Assembly: GCA_032622095.1 (NCBI GenBank)
Contig: CP136061.1
Location: forward strand, 61,317,627-61,381,626
Reading direction: 5' to 3'
DNA from: Siphonodentalium dalli
Lineage: Eukaryota > Mollusca > Scaphopoda > Gadilida > Siphonodentaliidae
Length of the DNA stretch: 64,000 nt
The notes under the pieces are model-generated. The model was not told the DNA's origin, made no database searches, and worked only from the letters and a program-made list of their open reading frames with translations. This document shows, piece after piece, positions 39,501 through 51,500 of the stretch. Both the position numbers and the translations under genes were made by a program. Positions within the stretch are counted from its first letter, which is position 1; each line of letters begins with the position of its first letter.

Positions 39501-42500
39501 CCATATACATGTAAACCTCATCAATGGCCATTTAGCCCTTCCAGATATACAAAAAAAAACCCGCAAACACGACCACTTATACCATCCATACTTGCATATA
39601 CATCTCACACTTGACAATTCAGCAATTCACTGTATAATCATACACGCCATCTATGATAATACAGATATCCCTATACACCCACCAATGATAATACATCCAC
39701 GAGATATATAAATATACATATCACCCGTTACCACAAAGATACTCCACACACCCCATTCATGATCATACAGACAACACATGTACATCCCACCCATGACCTT
39801 ACAGTCACTCAATATATATACATAATCAGCACATAGATGACCATGTAGCTATATCCATACACCGTGTGCACCCGTACTGGATATATACAACCATACAGTC
39901 ACTCCATTCATACCGATTCACCTCACGACCTCTCCCTGTATACCTATGCATCTTACCATTGACAACCCATTCATAACCATATAGTCACTCACTGTATACC
40001 TATTCACATCAGTCATGACATACAATAACTCCCTGTATACCTATTCACCTCACCTATGATCATAGAGTAACTCCCTGGCTACGATCTTGGCATCCACACT
40101 GTATCCAGTTGACTTTTTGTTTTATCATAATGGACCAGAATAGCCACAGCTTACCATCTCAGTTCCGTCTCAAAGTTCTGCACATTTCCTTTCAATAAAT
40201 TCAAACAAAAAAAAAGGTTCTCGGCAAACTTACACACTTTAAAATGAATTTACCATGCCCCGTACTGAACTGCGACAACCAGAATAGAACATGTAGTTGT
40301 CAGTTAATTAACTATCACGTATAATAACCAAGTGAGTCACAATTTGCTACCTTTTCGGATAACGCCGAGAATAATGTTCGGGATATAATGTTTGGTTGCC
40401 ATTTTGGAAGCCATCTTGAGCAATTTGGTCAATACACACCGATGTATGACGTATTTAAGATAGTCCAAAACAATAAGCACCTTTCAATCCAAATATAGTA
40501 ACATTTTACCTGAAGAAAACAAATGGTCCAAACCTAAAAAATTAATTTTTGCCGATATTTATGTCAAGTTTTTGAGTGAAAAGTTCAATATTTTGGTGAT
40601 GTCAGTGGTGACAACAGTAAAAATTAAACATGATGCATCAGACATGTTAGTATTCAGGGTATTTAATGCAGAATAGTCTATTTTATACATCAACCAAAAC
40701 TTGTAAGCGATTGCAGGACACGCTGGGGTAATATATTTACCATTTTCCATATTTTGGCGGCCATACTGGCAACCATTTTGAGCCGAAGTAAGAATTTTGG
40801 TTCCAGTGAGTTGGAATATTCATAGGTAATGATATGCCTCACTTACATTACAAAGTTCTTTTCATTTTTGTTGAAATATGCCTAGAATCCCAATTGTGAT
40901 TTTTTGTGAAGTTTTATACTGAATTCTGTAAAATCGAATGTTTGAGGGATCAGAAGGGGTTAGGACCCCAATAATTCCATTTTAATTGCTCCAATGATCA
41001 GGTAATATATAGAACACAAAATAAAGTCATATTACTCAACCATTTCCAAACAGCATGAATTGATCTAGAAGACATTTGTGAAAAAATGTCATATTTTCAA
41101 GTTCGGTGGCCATTTTGGCGGCCATCTTGGATGGTGAGTTTCAATTTTGGCCCAAAAAGGTATTATTGTGTCTTAGCTTCACGAAAATATATACATTTTA
41201 CTAGATTTTCACGCTATAATTTGCATAAAACTCACTTAGGGTCTGGTCTGAAAAACGGCGGCCATGATGGACGCCCTATTGTCTGGAGTCTACAAGGCCA
41301 TTTTTTTTTTCTTGTTAACATTGCTTAAAAGTTGAAGGGGCATAATAAGGAACAAAATGAGTGGGGTGAAGTTAAGTCCCAGGTGGGTGCAAGGGTACCT
41401 CTATTAGCTCCAGGGCTATATACGACGTTCTGAGAACAACGTAACTGACGTTATGGTCATATGTTTTACTTCAAATATGTCGTATACTTTATACGACATT
41501 TTTGAAGTAAGATATTTGTCCAACCAAGGATACGAATTTCCATCACATGGCCTAAAAGCTCATTTCTGGTTGGATTAGAACAAGGATAAGAATTTTAGGG
41601 GTGTAATCGACCGCGTAGATTACGAATTTGCAATAAAAAATTTCGCGCCAAAATACGATTTTAACAGTTTTACGACTTCTTTGAATCCCACCGACGAGGT
41701 CGTACCTTTAGTCTGATCATCATCAAATTTGTCATGGATGTTAATAATGACATGTAGATGGGAACGAGTCATTTTGGGGTCATTCGGCCAAAAACATGGC
41801 CGCCAGCAGCCATCTTGGATTTTACTCTTTGTATGACTAAATTCTTTAGCATGGGCTACAGGTCGTACCTTTAGTCTGATCGTCATAAAATTTGTCATGG
41901 ATGTTAACGATGACATGTAGATGGGAACGAATCATTTTGGGGTCATTCGGCCGAAAACATGGCCGCCAGCAGCCATCTTGGATTTACTTTTCTCTTCATG
42001 TCTATAAACTAGTATTAGACATTCAACTTTCCACATTCCTAATCGCTCCATTGACTGTAATACATTAATTTATTCCCTTTCCAAGTTGAGCTACAGTGTC
42101 ATTGACACTTTCATTTCTGAAATTCGTTGAAAAATATGGCTGCCAGTCGCCATCTTGGATATTACTATTTGCATGACTAAATCCTTCAGCACACCCTACA
42201 ATATCCCTGATGTGATCGTAACTAAACTTCATTTGGATCTTCGGGGTATCTAAATAGATTATTTCTGAAATTCATAGAAAAACATGGCCACCAGTAACCA
42301 TCTTGGATTTCAAATTTGAATCCATTGGCACACCGTGGAGCAAGCATTTATCTGAGAAATGTTTTGAAAATTTACAGGCATCTTTAGGATTACTTCCAGA
42401 GGGAGCTATAAAATTTTAACGATTTTTATACGCCCGTTTGAAAAACGGCCGTATTATAGTATTGGTCCGTCGAGCCGGGTGTCCATCCGGGCGTCCGTCT

Positions 42501-45500
42501 GTTAACCTGGTTTCCGGATGATAACTTTAGTTAGAGTGAACCAAATTTAATAAAATTTGGTATGTGGGTTTATTAGCCGAAAAGTAAGTTCAAGTTCGAA
42601 TTTGGGTTCCGCCCGCCAATTTTCACCGGAGTTATGCCCCTTATTTGACGTTTTTTTACTTAAAAAATCCTTGAAATTTGTTGTCCGGATGATAACCTTA
42701 GTATAGTTTATCGGAATGAATCCAAATTTGGTATATTACTTTCTCCCACCAAAACACAGGTCAAGTCGAACTTGGGTTCTGTCCGACCATTTTTGGCAGA
42801 GTTATGCCCCTTTTTCGACTCAGAAAATTCAGTTTTTCTTATGTTTTTTGGTTTCCGGATGATAACTCGATTTTGGAATGTTTATACGCAAAACCCGATT
42901 TTGTGTGGATTACATATATCGAAATACAGCTCAAGTCCGAATATCGTTTTAATCCGATAATTTTTGCGAGAGTTATGGCCCCTTTTTTGACGTAATTTGA
43001 CTTAGAAAATCCCTGAAATTTGTTGTCCGGATGATCACTTTAGTTAGAGTGAACCGATTTCAATCAAATTTGGTATGTGGGTTTATTAGGAGAAAAGACA
43101 GCTCAAGATCGAATTTGGGTTCCGTCCGCCAATTTTCACCGGAGTTATGCCCCTTATTTGACGTAATTTGACTTAGAAAATCCCTGAAATTTGTTGTCCG
43201 GATGATAACTTTACTAGAGCTTATCGGATTCAATGATAATTTGGTATATTACTCTCTCCCACCAAAACACAGATCAAGTTCAAATTTGAGTTCCGTCCGC
43301 CAATTTTTACCAGAGTTATGGCCCTTTTTTTACCAGTTTCCGCCGACCCAAGAGAGGGCGTATTTTGCACACCCAGCGTAGCTCTTGTTAATGAACAACA
43401 TGGCCACTGACAGCCATCTTGTATTTTACTCTTTGCATGACTAAATCCTTTGGCACGCCCTGCAGACCACATCCCTTTACCGATCATCACCAAACTTCAT
43501 ATGGATCATCAGGGTGACCTCTAGATGGGAGCCATTGAGTTTTCCCGAAATTTGTTAAACAACATGGCTGCCAGCAGTCAACTTGGATTTCAAATTTGAA
43601 TCCATTGGCACATCCTGCCATTTATCGGAAAAATTATATTTAAAACCTTACAGGCATGTTTAGGATCACCTTTAGATGGGATCTATCAAATAACATGCTC
43701 ACAGGCAGCCATTTTGAATTTTATTCTTTGCAAGACTAAATCATTTGGCACACACTAGACACCCTATCCTTCATCAATCCTCAGAAAACTTCATTTGGAT
43801 CTTCTGGATGACCACTAGATGGGAGCCATCAAAGTTATTGAAAAACATGGCTGACAGCAGCCATATGGATTTTACTCTTTTCATGACTAAATACTTTGGC
43901 ACACCCTACATGCAACATATCCCTCATCCGATAGACACCAAACTTCAAATGATTCTTTGGGGTGACCTCTAGGTGGGAGCAATTAAATTTTTCCGACATT
44001 CATGAAAAAACGTGGCCGCCAGCAGCCATCTTGGATTTCACATTTATTGGTGAAATGTTTGAAATGAAAATATTTTCATCTACACATTACAAGCCCTTTA
44101 CTGAAACTTATCAACTTTCTTTTTAATTCTAATGACTGTTCTGCATAAAATTAGCATTCAACAAACATTCGTCCCACATTCAAGTTCCATGGTGGAATTT
44201 ACGTTATAAAAGGAATGAATTAACCTCTTCTGATCATAACATCCATGAGACATTCAAAAACTTGCTCCGTCATGATGATGGAAACACAATATTAAGCCCC
44301 GCAAACATACTTTGGCTGGGGATATAGAAATTGGCTCTGTCCATCCATGCATCTGTCTAACCTAGTATAGTTACGTTGTAGCTCTCTATCTTGGTCATCA
44401 TAAGTCAGATTTGAATTATCTTTTGATATCCCCTCCAATTTTGATGCCAAAATGGAACAAGTTTCGTCCACTCATTTATTGTCAGTTTATGGCCCATGCA
44501 TATCTTATTAATTGAATTATCTTTAGTATACTAACAAGGCAGCATGCACATGGGGGAAATAATATCCACATGCAACAGGTTTTGTCATTAAATTTGTTTG
44601 AAGTTATGGCATTTAGAAAATTAATAAACTCAGTGAAAAGCCACCTTTGTGGGGGATATGCGGTGCACTTGATTTTATAGCTTCTTACATTCGGAAACTA
44701 ACCATGGTCAGAAAATTCTATTTGCCATTCTTTTTGCCATCCTTTTTGCCATTTCTGAATATGTTGGACAATTTGTTAGAAAGATTAGGCAAATTGATAA
44801 ACCATATGCTAGATTTAAAAATAAAATAATTAATATATATAAAAAAAAGTATAGGCTCATTGAAAACTTAACCTAAAAAAAAACAGAATTACCCTTCCAT
44901 GACTGGAGCTTCCTGGAATTTTCAGAAAACCCTGTGCCAATGAATTCTCTTATATATGCGAGTATGCATTATACAGTAATTAGTTTCATTGCGTGGAGTA
45001 AATATTACCCAGAAATCAATATGCTGTCGGCAGAGCATTTTCATACCTTGATATTACGAGTTGATCAAGCATGTTAGCACTGGACCACCTTGTCACTGCA
45101 TCTCTAGATGGTATGGTATACCAAAAATGAAAATGTACCGATTTTTGATTAGTCACTTGACAAATATCGCAAAGTTTTGTAGGCTCAAGTGGCAATAAAT
45201 AAAATAATGCTTTCTACTGTAAACTCGGTGAAATATATGGTGTTTAAAAAACTTCAATTTATCAGCATGAAGTGGCAATAAATAAATTATGCTTTCTACT
45301 GCAAACATGGTGAAATATATGGTGTTTATAAAAAATTTCATTCATCAGCATGTTAACTTCATTCAATATTTTAATTGTCCCCCAATTTTTTTTTTTATGG
45401 GGGACTATTTAAATAGCCAGAGTCTGTCCGTCCGTGCTGAACATTTCCGAATGTGAACTTTATTTTGGGCTTTCGGATCAAAACTATATTTGGTATGTGA

Positions 45501-48500
45501 GTTTATCAGCTCAAACCACAGGTCAAGTTCGAATATGTCACGTGTTCGGTCTGTCCATTTTTGCTGGAGTTGTGGCCATTTAATGACTTAGAATCTGTCT
45601 GTTCAGAAAGTTTACGGATGATAACTTTATTTTGGGTTATCGGATCGAAACCAAATTTGATATGTGAGGTTATCAGCTCCAAATACAGGTCAAGTTCAAA
45701 TATGGGTTCGGTCAGCCCATATTTGGTGGAGTTTTGGTTCTTGTTGACTTAGAATTTGCCTATTATTTTGGTTTCCGGATGATAACTTTACTTTTATGTG
45801 ATCACTCAGATCCAAGAGACACTACCCCCCACCAGTGACAGCCCTGCCACTACTGCATGGAATATTTAAATGACAACACATGAGTGGGTTATGATCTCAG
45901 CTTTATGTAACATTATAAACTTGTCCTGCAGATAGCCCATACGCATGGAAAACCAATTAAGCAGAGCCTTCGCTCTGACGAGAAGCCGAAGCAGAGAACG
46001 CTGAAGAAATACTGCTGTACAGCGCAGGCATGAGCATGGCCCGACGAGCTAAGGTACGATTCGGAGCCGGCGCCCAAGAATTGCTATGAGGCGCCCTAAG
46101 CAATAAGCACACACGGCCACCAGGGAGAAGCCCAACGAGTGCGACGCAGGAATGGCAGTAGAGACCACTGGACAGCCCAACTCCCTATGGCTTAGCACCG
46201 TGGTATGGGCGGGTAACACCAAAGTTACCCCTGCAGGACGCACCAAAGCTGGATCAATGGCACTGATGACACAGCACCTGAAAGGGAAAACAAACAGCAA
46301 CAACGAGATGCAAACACACAGGGCCTTAGGCCCAAAACAAAAACAGGCATCACAGAACAATGAATATGGCGTGCCACTCGGGACGCTGAACAAGCGGGGC
46401 ATGGAGCTCCAAGGGGGGAGGGAGGGAGCGCGATGCGTATAATTCAAGAGTGAATTGCTTTGTCAGTTACCGGAAGGAGGCAGCATTCCGGGCGGATGTA
46501 AAATGCGGACTTTAAGTTCGGCCGATACGGAACGGATCGTACCGAAAAACCGGAATGTCTGCCGGATGACAGGATCAAAGAACCACATAAATCACCCCGA
46601 ACCTTATCGGCCCTGGGTGCATTATGTGATCACTCAGATCCAAGAGACACTACCCCCACCAGTGACAGCCCTGCCACTACTGCATGGAATATTTAAATGA
46701 CAACACATGAGTGGGTTATGATCTCAGCTTTATGTAACATTATAAACTTGTCCTGCAGATAGCCCATACGCATGGAAAACCAATTAAGCAGAGCCTTCGC
46801 TCTGACGAGAAGCCGAAGCAGAGAACGCTGAAGAAATACTGCTGTACAGCGCAGGCATGAGCATGGCCCGACGAGCTAAGGTACGATTCGGAGCCGGCGC
46901 CCAAGAATTGCTATGAGGCGCCCTAAGCAATAAGCACACACGGCCACCAGGGAGAAGCCCAACGAGTGCGACGCAGGAATGGCAGTAGAGACCACTCCCT
47001 ATGGCTAAGCACCGGCCTGGAATATTACACTCAGGCTACAGATCGAGAGCACTCTCAAATAAGCATAAGATGACTGCGCAGTCATAAACATACTAAGCTA
47101 CTATTGATAAGCCACCCATCAAAGTTACCAGACAGGTTATAACGCTATGGCGACACACCACTATCTGCAGGACCGCCATAGAGTGCGCAGCACTCCCCCA
47201 AACCAGGAGCTCCATGCCCAAATACATCAATGAAACAGTTAAACCACTGGGAAAACCATAGTGTCAGATGCCAGGAAGGTCTCCAGGGCGCCCTGGAGAC
47301 TATTCAGATAGATATCGTTGCCGACGGGGGAGAGATGGATCCCATCTGAACGAAACATGCCCTTATCAGAAGCGCAAATGTCTGGGTGCTTGATGCCACG
47401 ACCCCCGTGATGCAAGACGAAGCCCAACATGCGTTGGTTAAAGTCCCGGCGCTGGCGAGCACCAATACTTGGGCGATGGGCGTTGTGCCAATAGCGGCGC
47501 GGGAACACTGGTGACCAAATAAGGGTGCAGGCAGGCAAAGTCTCCTGCACATATGAAAGTTCCCGCTTAACACTGGCACGCAAGTCACGGTACCCACCGG
47601 CTGTGATGTCGTTCGAGCCAAGCTGGATGATGATGTGGGTAGGATGCCGAGACTGCGGACAAGCGGCTAGCTCCCGGTCGAACGTGGCGTGGAAATCGCC
47701 CCAGAGCATCCCACGAGTGCCGATCCATCGAATAGAAGCGCCGCGGCTGGACAGCTGGAGATGTTGGCCAACAGGACGCCGCACAGCACGCTGGTGAGCC
47801 CAGTAGATGTGGGACGAACCCAAGACCCAGATAATGGCTACTGAAACGAGACTAAGCAGATGTTGAGTGGATGTATCAACGACAAACATCAGACCGCCAA
47901 CGACCCCGGTGTTGGATGGCATGGTAAGGGGTGCCCAGATCCGCCAGATAGGTAGCACACCCGAACGAAATGAATGTGGCGTGATATATTGTCGAGAGCC
48001 GGACGTACGCAAAGCCTGACGGAGCACGGCCCGAAACTGCCCGACTGTGAGCGGGGTCTGAGCCTGGTGAGAAAGGAACAGTCCCGATCGGGAGCCGCGA
48101 ATGGCAAGAAATGTGGTGGCCGCGCGCAGCGGGCAGATATGTGGATCAGTCGGCAGGCACGGAATGCGAGTATGAGCGGGAGGACCACATTGGTTCGTTT
48201 TAGAATGCCGGAGCCAAACGTCAATGGCGGAGCCACTCAACGAGACATTGCGAAGAAATATAGCATGTCCAAAGTCGGCCTTGGACACAGCGGCCAGTTC
48301 CCCCACGCGGAACAGTCCAAAAAAGGCCATCGTAAAGGCAGACGTAAACAAAGCGACCTCATGGGGCGACGAGCAGATGCGAGGAAGCACGCGGAGCAAG
48401 GTGCGCAGCAAAGGTATTGTCACTGGAGCAGGACGAGAGGAGGAAGGCGTCAAGCGACGGACCCCGGTCAATAGTTGGCGAATGAGGTAAGTCGAAGTGG

Positions 48501-51500
48501 GATCTCGCATACCCCGGAGTCGATGCTGCCGACCGATGGCAGCCAGGTAGGTGGAAATGGTTGAAGCAGAATGCTGGGAGCGATGAAGCCCCGCGATAAA
48601 CCCGACGATAGCGTGTTCCGGGAGCGGCCAGGAAACGGCCAAGCGATGCTGGTGTGCGAAATCGAGATAAGCCCGTATGGCGGTGCGATACGTGCGGTGA
48701 GTTTTTGGCGCCCGGGAGGAAGTCAAAAGCAGCGTTACATGTCGACGCAGGTCCACAGGCACCTGGGAAATGGTGTTGGCGTTCGGACGGCGTACGGCGC
48801 CAGTCGACAGAAACGTTTCATCTGGAAACGAGAGAGGCTGTCAGCGAGAGCATTATCACGAGACGCGATCCATGAAGCACGCAAGGAGATGTTGTGAGAC
48901 AGGAGCAGCAGGACCAGCTGGCGCAACAGGGCCATGAGCGGCTTGCATTTGGAAGTTTGGTCGTTGATGGCGCGGACCACGGTAATGTTATCACAGTGTA
49001 AATGGAGGCGATGATTCCGGAGGCGACGCCCCCAGACGCTGATGGCCACTAAGACGGGGAACATCTCGAGGACACCCATATTGCGGGTCAGGCCCAAAGC
49101 ATGCCAAGGAAGGGGCCACATGCCAAAAGCCCAAAGGCCGTTGAAATAAGCACCAAAGCCGCCGGACTGACCACCACAAGCGTCCGTGTGGAAATTGATG
49201 TCGGTATCATGGAGCCAGGTCGCAGAAGGGAAAAGGTAGATCCCATTGAATGACGTGAAGAACTGTAACCACGTGGCCAAATCGGCACGCATGCCAGAAT
49301 TAATTCGGATTTTGTGATGCGGCTTAGAAAATCCCTGCAGGGCATCAATCAGGCGACGACAGAATGGGCGGCCCGGACGAACCGCCTTGCACGCAAATTG
49401 TAATGAGCCAATGAGCGACTGTAGTTCACGGACCGAGATTTTACGGCAGCGCAAAGCCATAGAGATTTTGGACTGAATGGCTGTGAGCTTCTCAGCAGGG
49501 AGACGCACCGCGTTAGCCAACGTATCGAGTTCGAGACCAAGGTAGCAGAGCTTCGAGGTGGGCGAGACCATTTTGTCATGAGCAATAGGTACGCCAAGAT
49601 CAGAGCAAACGCGATGAAACATATCAAGACTGTCTGAGGCCTGGGACGTGGCTGGCGGACCACAGAACAGGAAGTCATCGCAGTAGTGCAAGATGTGTGG
49701 GTTGCCGGACCGCTGCTTAACAACCCATTCCAAAAATGTCGAGAATTTTTCAAAAGTTGCGCACGACACGCTGCAGCCGAAAGGCAAGCATTTGTCGAAA
49801 TAATACATGTCGTCCAGTTTAAAACCAAGTTGATCGAAATCGCCCGGGTAGATGCGAAGATTACGATATGCAGCCTCTAAATCCCCGCGCGCGAGCAAAG
49901 TCCCGGCCCCAAGGGACTGGATGGTGGCAACAGCAGCGTCAAAACTGGTATATGTGACAGTAGTGAATTCGCACGGAATATGATCATTGAGCGACTGGCC
50001 TGCCGGATAGGAGAGGTGATGGATGAAACGGAATGAGTCAGGTTCATGTTTAGGCACCAGTCCAAGCGGCGACACGCGGAGCGTTGGAATTGGACGAGCG
50101 CAGAAAGGACCAGCAATGCGACCAAGGCGAACTTCCTTAATGATCTTTTCCCGGACCACCTCGGGACGGTCACGAGCAGACTTGAGGTTCGGAGCGTCAA
50201 TTGGCATACGCGGGCCAGTATAATGGAGTGGAAAACCATGAGTAAAACCGAACCGGAGTTCCCGCGCGACTTGGTGGCGAGGGTACCTCCCAAGCCACCA
50301 ACACAAATAGTCAAGATTAACGGCGGAAGGGGCGAGCTGGTAGACGCTGCTGGCGACCGCCGCGGGCTGAGCGGCGAAAGTCTTGTCCATGGGCAGCGGT
50401 TGCGGCATGAGGCTCTGAGCAGATGTTGCAGATGTGTCGAAAACGACAGTTTGGCCAGGAGCAGCGACCGGCGTTGAATTCAAAACAGACGGGACTGGGA
50501 CGGCCCGGACGCGTGGGAAAATTGTCCGCACGCCCGGAGGCACGAACCGGAGGCGGAGTCGGCTGCGGAGGTTGCCGAACCTGGGGCGTCATGACCAGCA
50601 GCCAAATGTTAGGGTCGATGGTCTCCCAAGGAGTAGCTGTATTACCATCCCACTTCAACCGAAATTGGGTATCGTACACCTGCCAGGCAGATCCCCCACA
50701 TTTAGCAGCCGCCCAACGAATGGTGCGCAGGTAACGCAAAAGGGGCTGGGCCGACGATTCAGGGTGAACGTCGAGGTATACCGAAATGAAAGTGAGAAAA
50801 GCATCGGTCCACGAGTCAACAGACGTTATTGGAGCAGCATGCCCGCTTGGCGCAACGCGGATTCGCCCGGAAGCTGAGACAACCAACTGATGGGGGTCAA
50901 CTGTATGAATAGAGGCGGCGGGTTCCTGCAGCTGATCCAAATTGATAAAATCGCCCCGGAAAATTTTGTCGCGAATAGATCGGGAAACATGAGAGCCATA
51001 GCCATCTGCCGCCGTAGGAATCGGAAAGGGGGCGTCCCAAGGGGAGACCAGCGAGGATGGGAAACTAAATAAGGCATTACCCGGATCAGTTCTGTCTCTT
51101 GTCGGAGCGTTCGGTCGGTGTATCACTGAAGCCACACGGGAATCCTCGCGGCGGCGGAGAGAAGTGGAGCTGTCATCAGAACTGCTGCGTCGACGGGTCG
51201 CCAAAGGAGACGCTGATGGTGACCTGGATCCCTAGCACGGAAACTTGGGGCGCGGAGAACCATCCTGTCGGCGACTAGCCTGGCGACGAGACTGACGACT
51301 GGGCTGACGACGAGGCTGACGAACAGGATCGCGGCCACGAGAATGGGAAACCCGGCCACGGGAGGCGCGGCGTCCCCGTCCAGAGCCACGAGCAGGCCTG
51401 CCACGCGAATGCTGTCCACGGCCGCGCACCCGTGAATCAGTCACAGATGACACACTGGCCGAAACCCGAGAAGAAGGCCCAACACGGTCACTGGAAGCAG

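Larger units (their letters stand above)
33731..42115. mobile_element. Large S element with 160-base tandem array, split by a foldback
   Basis: Begins AGCTCAACTTTACTTTG at 33731 and ends AAGTTGAGCTACAGTGTC / ATTGACACTTTCATT near 42115. Between 33840 and 36110 about fourteen units of 150-165 bases alternate two types, one with CAGTGGCCATCTTGGATTTC and one with CAGCAGCCATCTTGGATTTT. The array resumes at about 41698, in the same register, after a 5.6-kb inserted foldback element. Confidence 0.7.

Noticed and set aside
37987-39711. Plus-strand frames rich in Tyr, Met and His in the foldback core
   Set aside because: They follow the minisatellite period and show no domain.
46049-46447. 132-codon minus-strand frame in the Ngaro repeat region
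   Set aside because: It spans B2 and the unique segment between repeats, with low-complexity composition and no motif; more likely non-coding terminal repeat.
47974-48897. Long plus-strand frames opposite the Ngaro recombinase and RT
   Set aside because: GC-rich shadow frames of the minus-strand genes, which carry the recognisable motifs.
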